From Actinomycetota bacterium (lineage in GTDB: Bacteria > Actinomycetota > Actinomycetes > Mycobacteriales > JACQDL01), in contig JACQDL010000055.1 of NCBI GenBank assembly GCA_016201065.1, forward strand, positions 59,158 through 123,157: DNA of 64,000 bases, read 5' to 3'. The notes beneath the pieces were generated by a model that saw nothing but the letters and a program-made list of their open reading frames with translations, was not told the DNA's origin and searched no databases. The translations under genes and the position numbers were made by a program. This document shows positions 50,885 to 58,022 of this stretch, piece after piece. The first letter of the stretch is position 1. The number at the start of each line of letters is the position of its first letter.

Positions 50885-52164
50885 TGGCCCGCCTGATCGA
50901 GGACGCCCACGGGTGGGTGCCCGGGCTGTACCGGCGGCACCTCTCCACCGGCCGGGCCACCCTCGGCGAGATGTTCGGCGGGCAGGTGGAGGTGGAGTCC
51001 GCCGGTTGCTGGTTGCGGACCAGCGACGGTCGGCGGTTCCTCAACGTCGGCGGGTACGGGGTCTTCCTGATGGGGGCCCGGCATCCGACGGTGGTGGCCG
51101 CGGTGCAGCGGCAGCTGCACACCCACCCCACGGCCAGCCGGCTCTTCCTGGAGCCGCGGGTGGCGCTCGCCGCGGAGGCGCTGCTCGGGGTCTGCCCGCC
51201 CGGGCTGGAGCGGGTGCACTTCTCCGGCTCCGGTGCCGAGGCGGTGGAGGCGGCGATCAAGATGGCCCGCACCCACGGCAGGCGGCGGCTGATCTCGATG
51301 GAGAACGGCTACCACGGCAAGACCCTCGGCGCGCTGTCGGTGACCGCCAGGGAGGTGTTCCAGGCACCGTTCCGGCCGCTCCTGCCGGACGTCACCCACG
51401 TCCCGTTCGGGGACGTCACGGCGCTGGCCGCGGTCCTGGCCTACCTCGGCGAGGAGGCGTGCGTGCTCGCCGAGCCGGTGCAGGGTGAGGCCGGCGTGAT
51501 CATCCCACCGGAGGGGTACCTGCGGGATGTCGCGGCGCTGTGCCGCGCCCACGGCGCGTTCTTCGTGCTCGACGAGGTGCAGACCGGACTGGGGCGGCTC
51601 GGCAGCTGGTGGGGTGCCGACCGGGAAGGGGTCACCCCGGACGTCCTGCTCGCCGGCAAGGGCCTGTCCGGCGGCGTGGTCCCGGTCGCGGCGACCATCG
51701 CGACCAGCCAGGCGTTCGGTGTCTTCGACCGGGACCCGTTCCTGCACACCTCCACGTTCTCCGGATCTCCGCTGGCGATGGCCGCGGTCACCGGCGCGAT
51801 CCAGGCCATCACCGAGGACGACCTGGTACGCCGGTCCGCCGCGCTGGGCGACCGGTTGCTCCCGGAACTGGACCGGATCGTGCGCGCGCACCTCGGTGAC
51901 CTGGTCAGCGCCGTGCGCGGGGTCGGCCTGCTGATCGGCGTGGAGTTCGCCGAGCCCGGGGTCGCCGGGGAGCTGCTCATCGAGCTCGTGCAGCACGGGG
52001 TGATCGCCAACCACTCGCTGAACGCCGGGTCGGTGCTCCGGCTCACCCCGCCGGCCCTGCTCACCGACTCCGACCTGGAGTTCCTGCTCGACGCGGTGGA
52101 CCGGGCCAGCGCATCGACCGCCCGCTGCTACCCGGCCGCCTTGAGAGGACCAGCACATGCGTAG
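50884..52164 (+). CDS. Class III PLP aminotransferase
   Basis: A 426-residue PLP enzyme. GAEAVEAAIKMARTHGRRRL and NGYHGKTLGALSVTAREVFQ bind phosphate, FFVLDEVQTGLGRLG carries the PLP-pyridine Asp, and LLAGKGLSGGVVPVAA has the Schiff-base Lys; HTSTFSGSPLAMAAV follows. Class III enzymes often aminate aldehydes, so it probably converts a fatty aldehyde to the amine that replaces isobutylamine. GTG start overlaps the preceding stop by one base. Confidence 0.9.
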   Translation: MARLIEDAHGWVPGLYRRHLSTGRATLGEMFGGQVEVESAGCWLRTSDGRRFLNVGGYGVFLMGARHPTVVAAVQRQLHTHPTASRLFLEPRVALAAEALLGVCPPGLERVHFSGSGAEAVEAAIKMARTHGRRRLISMENGYHGKTLGALSVTAREVFQAPFRPLLPDVTHVPFGDVTALAAVLAYLGEEACVLAEPVQGEAGVIIPPEGYLRDVAALCRAHGAFFVLDEVQTGLGRLGSWWGADREGVTPDVLLAGKGLSGGVVPVAATIATSQAFGVFDRDPFLHTSTFSGSPLAMAAVTGAIQAITEDDLVRRSAALGDRLLPELDRIVRAHLGDLVSAVRGVGLLIGVEFAEPGVAGELLIELVQHGVIANHSLNAGSVLRLTPPALLTDSDLEFLLDAVDRASASTARCYPAALRGPAHA

Positions 52165-52636
52165 TGTCCAGCTCCGCGTCCGGGCGCCGTACGTCGCGCC
52201 CGCGGTTGCCTTCGACCGGATCAGCGACTTCGCGGCGTACCCGGATCTGGTGGACGTCGTGCGCTCGGTCACCGTGCATCCGGTCCGCCCCGATGGGCTG
52301 GTCCCCAGCGACTGGGCGGTCCACTTCCGCAGCGGCATCCTGCGCTGGTCCGAGGTGGACCGCTTCGACCGCGGCGTGCTGACCATCGCCTTCGACCAGA
52401 CCTCCGGCGACTTCGAGGAGTTCTCCGGGCTCTGGCAGGTGCAGCCGGCCGGCTCCGGCTGCGAGGTCCGCTTCGACGCCGGTTTCGACTTCGGCATCCC
52501 GAGCCTGGCCGGGATCCTCGACCCGATCGCGGCACGGGTGCTCACCGAGACCATCGCCGCCGTCCTCACCGGCCTGCTCGGCGAGATCGAGATCGTCGAG
52601 GACACCGCCGCGGTGGCGGCAGCGGGAGCGGCGTGA
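52157..52636 (+). CDS. SRPBCC polyketide cyclase/dehydrase-like protein
   Basis: A 159-residue SRPBCC protein: VQLRVRAPYVAPAVAFDRIS, FAAYPDLVDVVRSVTVHPVR, SGILRWSEVDRFDRGVLTIA, FSGLWQVQPAGSGCEVRFDA. It resembles coenzyme Q-binding/aromatase-like members. It may bind the hydrophobic chain; the step is unknown. It overlaps both neighbours by four to eight bases. Confidence 0.78.
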   Translation: MRSVQLRVRAPYVAPAVAFDRISDFAAYPDLVDVVRSVTVHPVRPDGLVPSDWAVHFRSGILRWSEVDRFDRGVLTIAFDQTSGDFEEFSGLWQVQPAGSGCEVRFDAGFDFGIPSLAGILDPIAARVLTETIAAVLTGLLGEIEIVEDTAAVAAAGAA

Positions 52637-53103
52637 TGGACCACGTGAACACCTTCGAGAGCCGCACCACCTACCGGTTGCTGCGGGCGGAGTACGGCGT
52701 CGCGCTCGCCGTGTGCGGCACGCTCCTGCTCCGGCACCTCGGTGAGATCCGGTGGGTGCCGGCCGTCGTCCTGTTCGGCTACATCGACCTGATCGGCTAT
52801 CTGCCCGGGGCGATCGCGTACCGCCGCTCCCGGGGCGCCCCGATCGGCCGGCGCTACTACGTGCTCTACAACCTCATGCACAGCGTCGTCACCCAGGCGG
52901 TCGTCGCCGGGCTGTGGGCGTGGTGGGTTCGGCCGGAGTGGGCGCTGCTGGTCATCCCGATTCACCTGTGCGGTGACCGGGCGATCTTCGGCAACTTCCT
53001 CAAGCCGTTCAGCGTGCCGTTCGAGCCGGGTCCGGCTGACCACCCGCGTGCCGGAGGTGCCTGCCATGCGTGCCTGTGCTCCGCCGGCGCGCCCCGTCGA
53101 TGA
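52633..53103 (+). CDS. Small integral membrane protein (VlmO-like)
   Basis: A 156-residue protein with three or four hydrophobic segments (GVALAVCGTLLLRHL, VPAVVLFGYIDLIGYLPGAI, VVTQAVVAGLWAWWV, ALLVIPIHLCGDRAIFGNFL) and charged or His residues at helix edges (YYVLYNLMHSVV, IPIHLCGDR). Valanimycin-type azoxy clusters encode a small membrane protein, VlmO, needed with VlmB for N-N bond formation; class and position match. GTG 52633 or ATG 52636. The last 13 codons overlap the next gene and look unconstrained. Confidence 0.72.
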   Translation: MMDHVNTFESRTTYRLLRAEYGVALAVCGTLLLRHLGEIRWVPAVVLFGYIDLIGYLPGAIAYRRSRGAPIGRRYYVLYNLMHSVVTQAVVAGLWAWWVRPEWALLVIPIHLCGDRAIFGNFLKPFSVPFEPGPADHPRAGGACHACLCSAGAPRR

Positions 53104-53647
53104 GGTGGGGCCCCGGGACGCGCCGTTCGGGACGGTGGCCCGGCAGCTCGCGGCCGGCGTGGCCGTGCTCACCGCCGGGCCGGCGCCGACCGCCTGCGGG
53201 GTCACCGTCAGCACGCTGACCCTGGTCTCCTACACCCCTCCGCTGGTCTCGGTGGTGCTCCGCCGCGGCAGCGGGTCGGTTGCCCACCTCAAGCGGGTGG
53301 GGGGCTTCGCGGCGAACGTGCTCGCCGCGGACCAGGAGCGGCTGGCCCGCTACTTCGCCGATCCGTGCCGCCCCCCGGGGATGGGGCAGCTCGCCGAGGA
53401 CAGCTGGCGCCCGGGTGACCGCGGTCCGCTCCTGTGCGGCGCGATCGGCTGGCTGGAGTGCCGGCTGGAGCAGGTCATCCCGGCCGGTGACCACGAGCTG
53501 CTCCTCGGCCGGGTGCAGGCCGCCCGGCTGTGCCGCGGCCTCCCCCTGGTGAGTTTTGCCGGCCGGCTGCACCCGGGCGGGCCGGAGCTGATGGACGTAC
53601 ATCCGCCTGACCGAGGAGGTCGCCACGATGACGCACCCGATTCCTGA
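53066..53647 (+). CDS. Flavin reductase (HpaC/VlmR type)
   Basis: A 193-residue flavin reductase-like domain: VARQLAAGVAVLTAG, CGVTVSTLTLVSYTPPLVSV, FAANVLAADQERLARYFADP and ELLLGRVQAARLCRGLPLVS. It supplies reduced FMN or FAD to a two-component monooxygenase, here most likely the acyl-CoA-dehydrogenase-fold enzyme at 49748, as VlmR serves VlmH. GGAGGTG precedes ATG 53066, which sits inside the end of the preceding gene. Confidence 0.88.
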   Translation: MRACAPPARPVDEVGPRDAPFGTVARQLAAGVAVLTAGPAPTACGVTVSTLTLVSYTPPLVSVVLRRGSGSVAHLKRVGGFAANVLAADQERLARYFADPCRPPGMGQLAEDSWRPGDRGPLLCGAIGWLECRLEQVIPAGDHELLLGRVQAARLCRGLPLVSFAGRLHPGGPELMDVHPPDRGGRHDDAPDS

Positions 53648-54587
53648 CGAAGCCGGCTGGGACAGCGCCCCGTCCCTGCTGGACGGCGCGATGACGCTGG
53701 AGCTGACCGCCCAGACCTGCGACCTGCGGTACTGGCTGGCCGCGGTGCCCCAGGGCACGCTGCGCGGGCAGGTGCTGGGGCACGCGCCCGAGGTCCAGGC
53801 CCCGGACTTCATGCGCGAGCCGGGACCGCTGCGCGACGCCCTCAGCCAGGAGCTGGCGTTCCGCTCGATCGCCGAGGAGAAGGCGACCCGGGCGATCTCC
53901 TACCTGGTGGCGGCCGCCCCCGACAACGACACGATGGAGTTCTTCGCCACCCAGCTGCTGGACGAGGCGCGGCACGCCATGGTCTTCCGCAGCCACCTGC
54001 TCCAGCTCGGCGTCCCCGAGGACGAGCTGTGGGACACGATCGAGAAGCTCGCCGGGGACGACCGCGACCGCATCCTCACGCCGCTGGAGCAGCTCGGCCT
54101 GGAGGTGCTCCGGGACAACGGCGACTTCCTCGGCGGCGTGGTGGTGCTGACCATTCTCGTCGAGGGGGTGCTCGCGCCGGCCGCGGAGCTGTCGGAACGC
54201 AAGTGGCGACCGCTGGACCCGGCGGTCGCGGACATCGAGCGGGGTGCCGGGATCGACGAGATCCGGCACCTGACCGTCGGCAGCTCGATCGCCCGCGAGC
54301 ACCTGCTGCGCCACCCCGGTGACAAGGCCGCGGTGGGTGCCCTGCTGGAGCGCGGGAGCGCGCTGTGGGCGACGCTGCCCACCCAGGAGCAGATCTACCG
54401 CCGGGAGCTGTTGTTCCAGGAGGGCCTGCGACAGCACGCGGACGTGGTCGGCGACTACGAGATCTGGCCGGGGCGGCGGATGGTGGACACCACCCCGGAG
54501 GAGCGGATGCAGACCGCGTTCGAGTGGTCCCGCACCATGCAGCGGAGCCGGCTGGAGTACATGGGGCTCGCCGAGGTGGTGGGATGA
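53628..54587 (+). CDS. Diiron ferritin-like oxygenase (VlmB-like)
   Basis: A 319-residue helical protein with two carboxylate-bridged iron motifs: ELAFRSIAEEKATRAISYLV then TQLLDEARHAMVFRSHLLQL, and VEGVLAPAAELSE then GAGIDEIRHLTVGS. It closely matches VlmB-type proteins of azoxy clusters, which with a VlmO-type membrane protein are tied to azoxy N-N bond formation. GGAGG precedes ATG 53628. It overlaps both neighbours. Confidence 0.83.
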   Translation: MTHPIPDEAGWDSAPSLLDGAMTLELTAQTCDLRYWLAAVPQGTLRGQVLGHAPEVQAPDFMREPGPLRDALSQELAFRSIAEEKATRAISYLVAAAPDNDTMEFFATQLLDEARHAMVFRSHLLQLGVPEDELWDTIEKLAGDDRDRILTPLEQLGLEVLRDNGDFLGGVVVLTILVEGVLAPAAELSERKWRPLDPAVADIERGAGIDEIRHLTVGSSIAREHLLRHPGDKAAVGALLERGSALWATLPTQEQIYRRELLFQEGLRQHADVVGDYEIWPGRRMVDTTPEERMQTAFEWSRTMQRSRLEYMGLAEVVG

Positions 54588-55678
54588 GTGCCGGCACCGG
54601 GGCGGCCCCCCGGATGGGCGCGCCGGGGCTGGACTACGTTCGGCTGTTCGACCAACTCTCCGGTCAGGTCAAGGCCGCCGGGCTGATGGCGCCCCGGCCG
54701 GGCTTCTACGTCGCATGGATGGCCGGCAACGGGATGATGCTCGCGGCCGGGTGGGTGGCCTTCGGGGTGGCCGGCGACACCTGGTGGCAGCTCGCGGTGG
54801 CGCTGTACCTGGCGTTCTGGTACGGCCAGACCGGTCTGGTCGGTCACGACACCGGGCACCGCCAGGTGTTCCGCACCCGCGCCGCCACCGAGGTGGCCGG
54901 GTTCCTGCACGGCAACCTGCTGACCGGGGTCAGCTACGGCTGGTGGGTCAACCACCACAACCGGCACCACAGCCACCCCAACCACCTGGAGCGCGATCCG
55001 GACATCCTCCGCCGGCAGGTCATCTTCTCCACCAGCCAGCTCGCGACCCGGACCGGGGCGGCCGCCCGCCTCATCATCCGGCACCAGTCGTGGTTGTTCT
55101 TCCTGCTGATCCTGCTGGAGGGGTTCCGGCTGCACCTGGCCGGCTACCTGGCGGCGGCCAGGGGCGCGATCAGGCGGAACCGGGCGCTGGACATCGGCGT
55201 GCTCACCGGCCACCTCCTCGGCTACGGCGCCGCGGTCTGCTGGGTGCTCTCGCCGGTCCGCGCGGTGGTGTTCGTCCTGCTCCACCAGATGGTCTTCGGC
55301 CTGTACATGGGGCTGCTGTTCGCCCCCAACCACAAGGGGCTGCCGGTACGCGGCGGCGCGGAGGAGGAGCTGGACTGGGCCCGTCGCCAGATCGTCACCT
55401 CCCGCAACCTGGTCTCCAACCGGCTCGTCGACTACCTCTACGGGGGGCTGAACTACCAGATCGAGCACCACCTGTTCCCGACCATGCCGTCGGTCAACCT
55501 CCGTCGGGCCCGGCCGCTGGTGCGGGAGTTCTGTGCGCGCCACGACCTGCCCTACGTCGAGGTGACCGTCGGCCAGTCCTACCGGATGGTGTCGGAGTAC
55601 CTCGGTGAGGTGAGCCAGCAGAGCAGCCGGCTCATCGCGCGGGGGGCCACCGGGCCGGGGACGGGGCGCGCCGGGTAG
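54584..55678 (+). CDS. Membrane fatty-acid desaturase
   Basis: A 364-residue desaturase with the three His boxes GHDTGHRQ, NHHNRHHSHPNH and QIEHHLFPTMP, and hydrophobic segments between them. It is a front-end/acyl-lipid type diiron enzyme. It closes the operon, overlapping vlmB by four bases, so it probably introduces a C=C bond in the chain, giving an alkenyl azoxy group such as that known in elaiomycin. Confidence 0.9.
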   Translation: MSAGTGAAPRMGAPGLDYVRLFDQLSGQVKAAGLMAPRPGFYVAWMAGNGMMLAAGWVAFGVAGDTWWQLAVALYLAFWYGQTGLVGHDTGHRQVFRTRAATEVAGFLHGNLLTGVSYGWWVNHHNRHHSHPNHLERDPDILRRQVIFSTSQLATRTGAAARLIIRHQSWLFFLLILLEGFRLHLAGYLAAARGAIRRNRALDIGVLTGHLLGYGAAVCWVLSPVRAVVFVLLHQMVFGLYMGLLFAPNHKGLPVRGGAEEELDWARRQIVTSRNLVSNRLVDYLYGGLNYQIEHHLFPTMPSVNLRRARPLVREFCARHDLPYVEVTVGQSYRMVSEYLGEVSQQSSRLIARGATGPGTGRAG

Positions 55679-55689
55679 GTGCCGCCGGG

Positions 55690-55723
55690 GAGCCGGCCGT
55701 CACGCCCAGACGACGGCCGGCTC
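55690..55723. terminator. Convergent terminator hairpin
   Basis: gagccggccgtc and gacggccggctc, a perfect 12-bp stem with a 10-nt loop, between the desaturase and the opposing ung gene. It includes the ung stop and can serve both. Confidence 0.8.
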
Positions 55724-56374
55724 ATCCGCGTCCACGAGCGCGGCGTTCACGGCGCTGAAGGGCCGGCTACCGAGGAAGCCCCGGGGGTTCATCGGGCTCG
55801 GGTGACCGGCCTCCAGCACGACGTGCCGGGGGTGCCGGACCAGCACCGCCTTGCGGCGGGCGTAGCTGCCCCACAGCACGAACACGACCCGGTGGTCGAA
55901 CCCATCCAGCGCGGTGATGACCGCGTCGCTGAACCGTTCCCAGCCGTGCCCGGCGTGCGAGGCGGGGCTGCCGGCGCGCACCGTGAGCACCGCGTTGAGC
56001 AGCAGCACACCCTGGCGGGCCCAGCCGGACAGGTCCCCGTGGGCCGGCGGCTCGACGCCGAGGTCGTCGCGGAGCTCCCGGTAGACGTTGCGCAGCGAGG
56101 GTGGCACCGGCACGCCCGGGGGAACGCTGAAGCTCAGCCCGTGGGCCTGGCCGGCCCGGTGGTACGGGTCCTGGCCGAGGATCAGCACCCGGGTCGCCTC
56201 GGGCGGGCACAGCCGGAACGCCGCGAACAGCTCCGCCAGCGGCGGGTAGACCACCCGCGTCGCGTACTCGCCGAGGACGAACTCCGCCAGCGCGCCCATC
56301 ACCGCCGGGTCGAGGTGCCCCGTGAGGAGCGCGCGCCACCGCTCCGGCAACCGGGCCATCAGCTCCTCGCCCAC
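55700..56374 (-). CDS. ung: Uracil-DNA glycosylase
   Basis: A 224-residue family 1 UDG. Motif A is VLILGQDPYHRAGQAHGLSF (catalytic Asp), VLLLNAVLTVRAGSPASHAG follows, and motif B is AGHPSPMNPRGFLGSRPF (catalytic His). It removes uracil from DNA in base-excision repair. GTG 56374 has GAGGAG upstream at proper spacing, so I prefer it to the longer frame to 56428. Confidence 0.95.
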   Translation of the reverse strand: MGEELMARLPERWRALLTGHLDPAVMGALAEFVLGEYATRVVYPPLAELFAAFRLCPPEATRVLILGQDPYHRAGQAHGLSFSVPPGVPVPPSLRNVYRELRDDLGVEPPAHGDLSGWARQGVLLLNAVLTVRAGSPASHAGHGWERFSDAVITALDGFDHRVVFVLWGSYARRKAVLVRHPRHVVLEAGHPSPMNPRGFLGSRPFSAVNAALVDADEPAVVWA

Positions 56375-56521
56375 GCACCTGCTCCTCACTCGGGGCCGCC
56401 TGGGCCGCCTGGGCCGGCACCGTAGCACGGGCGTTCGGGGATGGAGTTTTCCGCCACATCCCGGGCATAATGCTGCACACGGGTCGTCCCTATATGCGGT
56501 CAGGAATCCGAGGTGCCCCAG

Positions 56522-57085
56522 ATGTCTCGTCGCCGCCTGTCTGTCGCGCTAGCCGCTGTGCTCCTGTCACTGCTGGCCCTCGTCGGTACGGCCGTTCCGG
56601 CGCAGGCCGTCACCCTGGACGAGAAGTTGCAGGTGATGTCCGCCTGGACGCAGCCCACCCAGGTCTCCACCGGTGCCTGGAACGCCGGCCGGCTCACCCA
56701 GCCGGCCTGGTCCGCCTACACGTTCGACTGGTCGACCGACTACTGCTCGGTCAGCCCCGACCAGCCGCTCGGGTTCGACTTCCGGCTGCCGTGCTGGCAC
56801 CACGACTGGGGGTACCGCAACTACAAGACGGTCGGGCAGTTCCCGGCGAACAAGCCGCGCGTGGACGACATGTTCTACTTCCACCTCCGGCAGGTCTGCG
56901 CCAGCTACCCGTCGTGGAAGCGGCCGACCTGCGACGGTCTCGCCTGGAGCTACTACCAGGCGGTCCGGACATTCGGGTCGCTGTCCGCGGTGAGCCAGCT
57001 CGATCTGGACCGGGCCGCGATCAGGCTGGCGCTGGCCCGGCGCTGGGTCGTCCAGCCCAGCGTGCGGCCCGTTCCGGTGAGCTGA
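56522..57085 (+). CDS. Secreted prokaryotic phospholipase A2
   Basis: A 187-residue exported enzyme. The signal peptide is RRRLSVALAAVLLSLLALVG with an AQA cleavage site. The catalytic motif LPCWHHDWGYRNYK carries the His-Asp pair, and Cys residues (YCSVSP, PCWHH, VCASY, PTCDG) could form two disulfides, as in the Streptomyces enzyme. It hydrolyses phospholipids at sn-2. GAGGTG at 56510 fits ATG 56522. Confidence 0.92.
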   Translation: MSRRRLSVALAAVLLSLLALVGTAVPAQAVTLDEKLQVMSAWTQPTQVSTGAWNAGRLTQPAWSAYTFDWSTDYCSVSPDQPLGFDFRLPCWHHDWGYRNYKTVGQFPANKPRVDDMFYFHLRQVCASYPSWKRPTCDGLAWSYYQAVRTFGSLSAVSQLDLDRAAIRLALARRWVVQPSVRPVPVS

Positions 57086-57129
57086 TCGGGGACCGCCGGC
57101 CGGACCGACCGTCGTGCCAGACTGGGCGG

Positions 57130-57984
57130 GTGCCCGAGCTCCCTGAGGTCGAGGCGCTGGCGGCGTTCCTCCGCGAGCGCGCGGTCGGGCGTGCGGTGGC
57201 CCGCGTGGACGTGGTCGCGATCAGCGCGCTGAAGACCTTCACCCCACCGGTGGACGGGCTACCGGGGTTGACGGTGACGTCGGCCGGCCGGTACGGGAAG
57301 TTCCTCGATCTCGACTGCGACGGCGTGCACCTGGTCGTCCACCTGGCCCGCGCCGGCTGGTTGCACTGGCGGGACGCGCTGCCGGCGGCCCCACCGAAGC
57401 CGGGCAAGGGGCCGATCGCGCTGCGGGTGCACCTCGACGACGGGTCGGGGTTCGACCTGACGGAGCAGGGCACGAAGAAGGGGCTCGCGGTCTACCTGGC
57501 CCGTGACCTGACCGAGGTACCTGGCGTCGCCCGACTCGGTCCGGACGCGCTCGCCGTCGACCTGGCCACCTTCCGCGCGTTGCTCGCCGACCAGCGGGCG
57601 CAGGTCAAGGGGGTGCTGCGGGACCAGTCGGTGCTGGCCGGGATCGGCAACGCCTACTCCGACGAGATGCTGCACGCCGCCCGGCTGTCGCCGTTCGCGA
57701 TCGCCGCCCGGTTGTCGGCGGAGGAGGCGGAGCGGTTGTACGAGGCGATGCGGCAGACCCTCGTCGACGCCGTGCGGCGCTCCATCGGCCAGCAGGCCGC
57801 CACCCTGAAGGCGGAGAAGCGGTCCGGGCTGCGGGTGCACGCCCGCGCCGGCCTGCCCTGCCCGGTCTGCGGTGACCTGGTCCGTGAGGTGTCCTTCGCG
57901 GACCGGTCGTTGCAGTACTGCGCGACCTGCCAGACCGGCGGCAAGCCGCTGGCGGACCGCAGGCTGTCGAAGCTGCTGCGCTGA
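57130..57984 (+). CDS. Fpg/Nei-family DNA glycosylase
   Basis: A 284-residue DNA glycosylase/AP lyase. It begins PELPEVEAL, with the catalytic N-terminal Pro after GTG removal. The H2TH region is GVLRDQSVLAGIGNAYSDEM, and a C-terminal zinc finger follows (CPVCGDLV with YCATCQTGG). Excises oxidised bases. The start is fixed by the invariant Pro-2. Confidence 0.95.
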   Translation: MPELPEVEALAAFLRERAVGRAVARVDVVAISALKTFTPPVDGLPGLTVTSAGRYGKFLDLDCDGVHLVVHLARAGWLHWRDALPAAPPKPGKGPIALRVHLDDGSGFDLTEQGTKKGLAVYLARDLTEVPGVARLGPDALAVDLATFRALLADQRAQVKGVLRDQSVLAGIGNAYSDEMLHAARLSPFAIAARLSAEEAERLYEAMRQTLVDAVRRSIGQQAATLKAEKRSGLRVHARAGLPCPVCGDLVREVSFADRSLQYCATCQTGGKPLADRRLSKLLR

Positions 57985-58022
57985 GCTGACCGCTGGCGGG
58001 GCCGGGGCGGGGCGGGGCGGGT

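Noticed and set aside
49748..55678. Ordinary fatty-acid degradation operon
   Set aside because: The diiron VlmB-type, DUF2156, DAG-kinase and SARP genes, and the absence of enoyl-CoA hydratase or thiolase, do not fit beta-oxidation.
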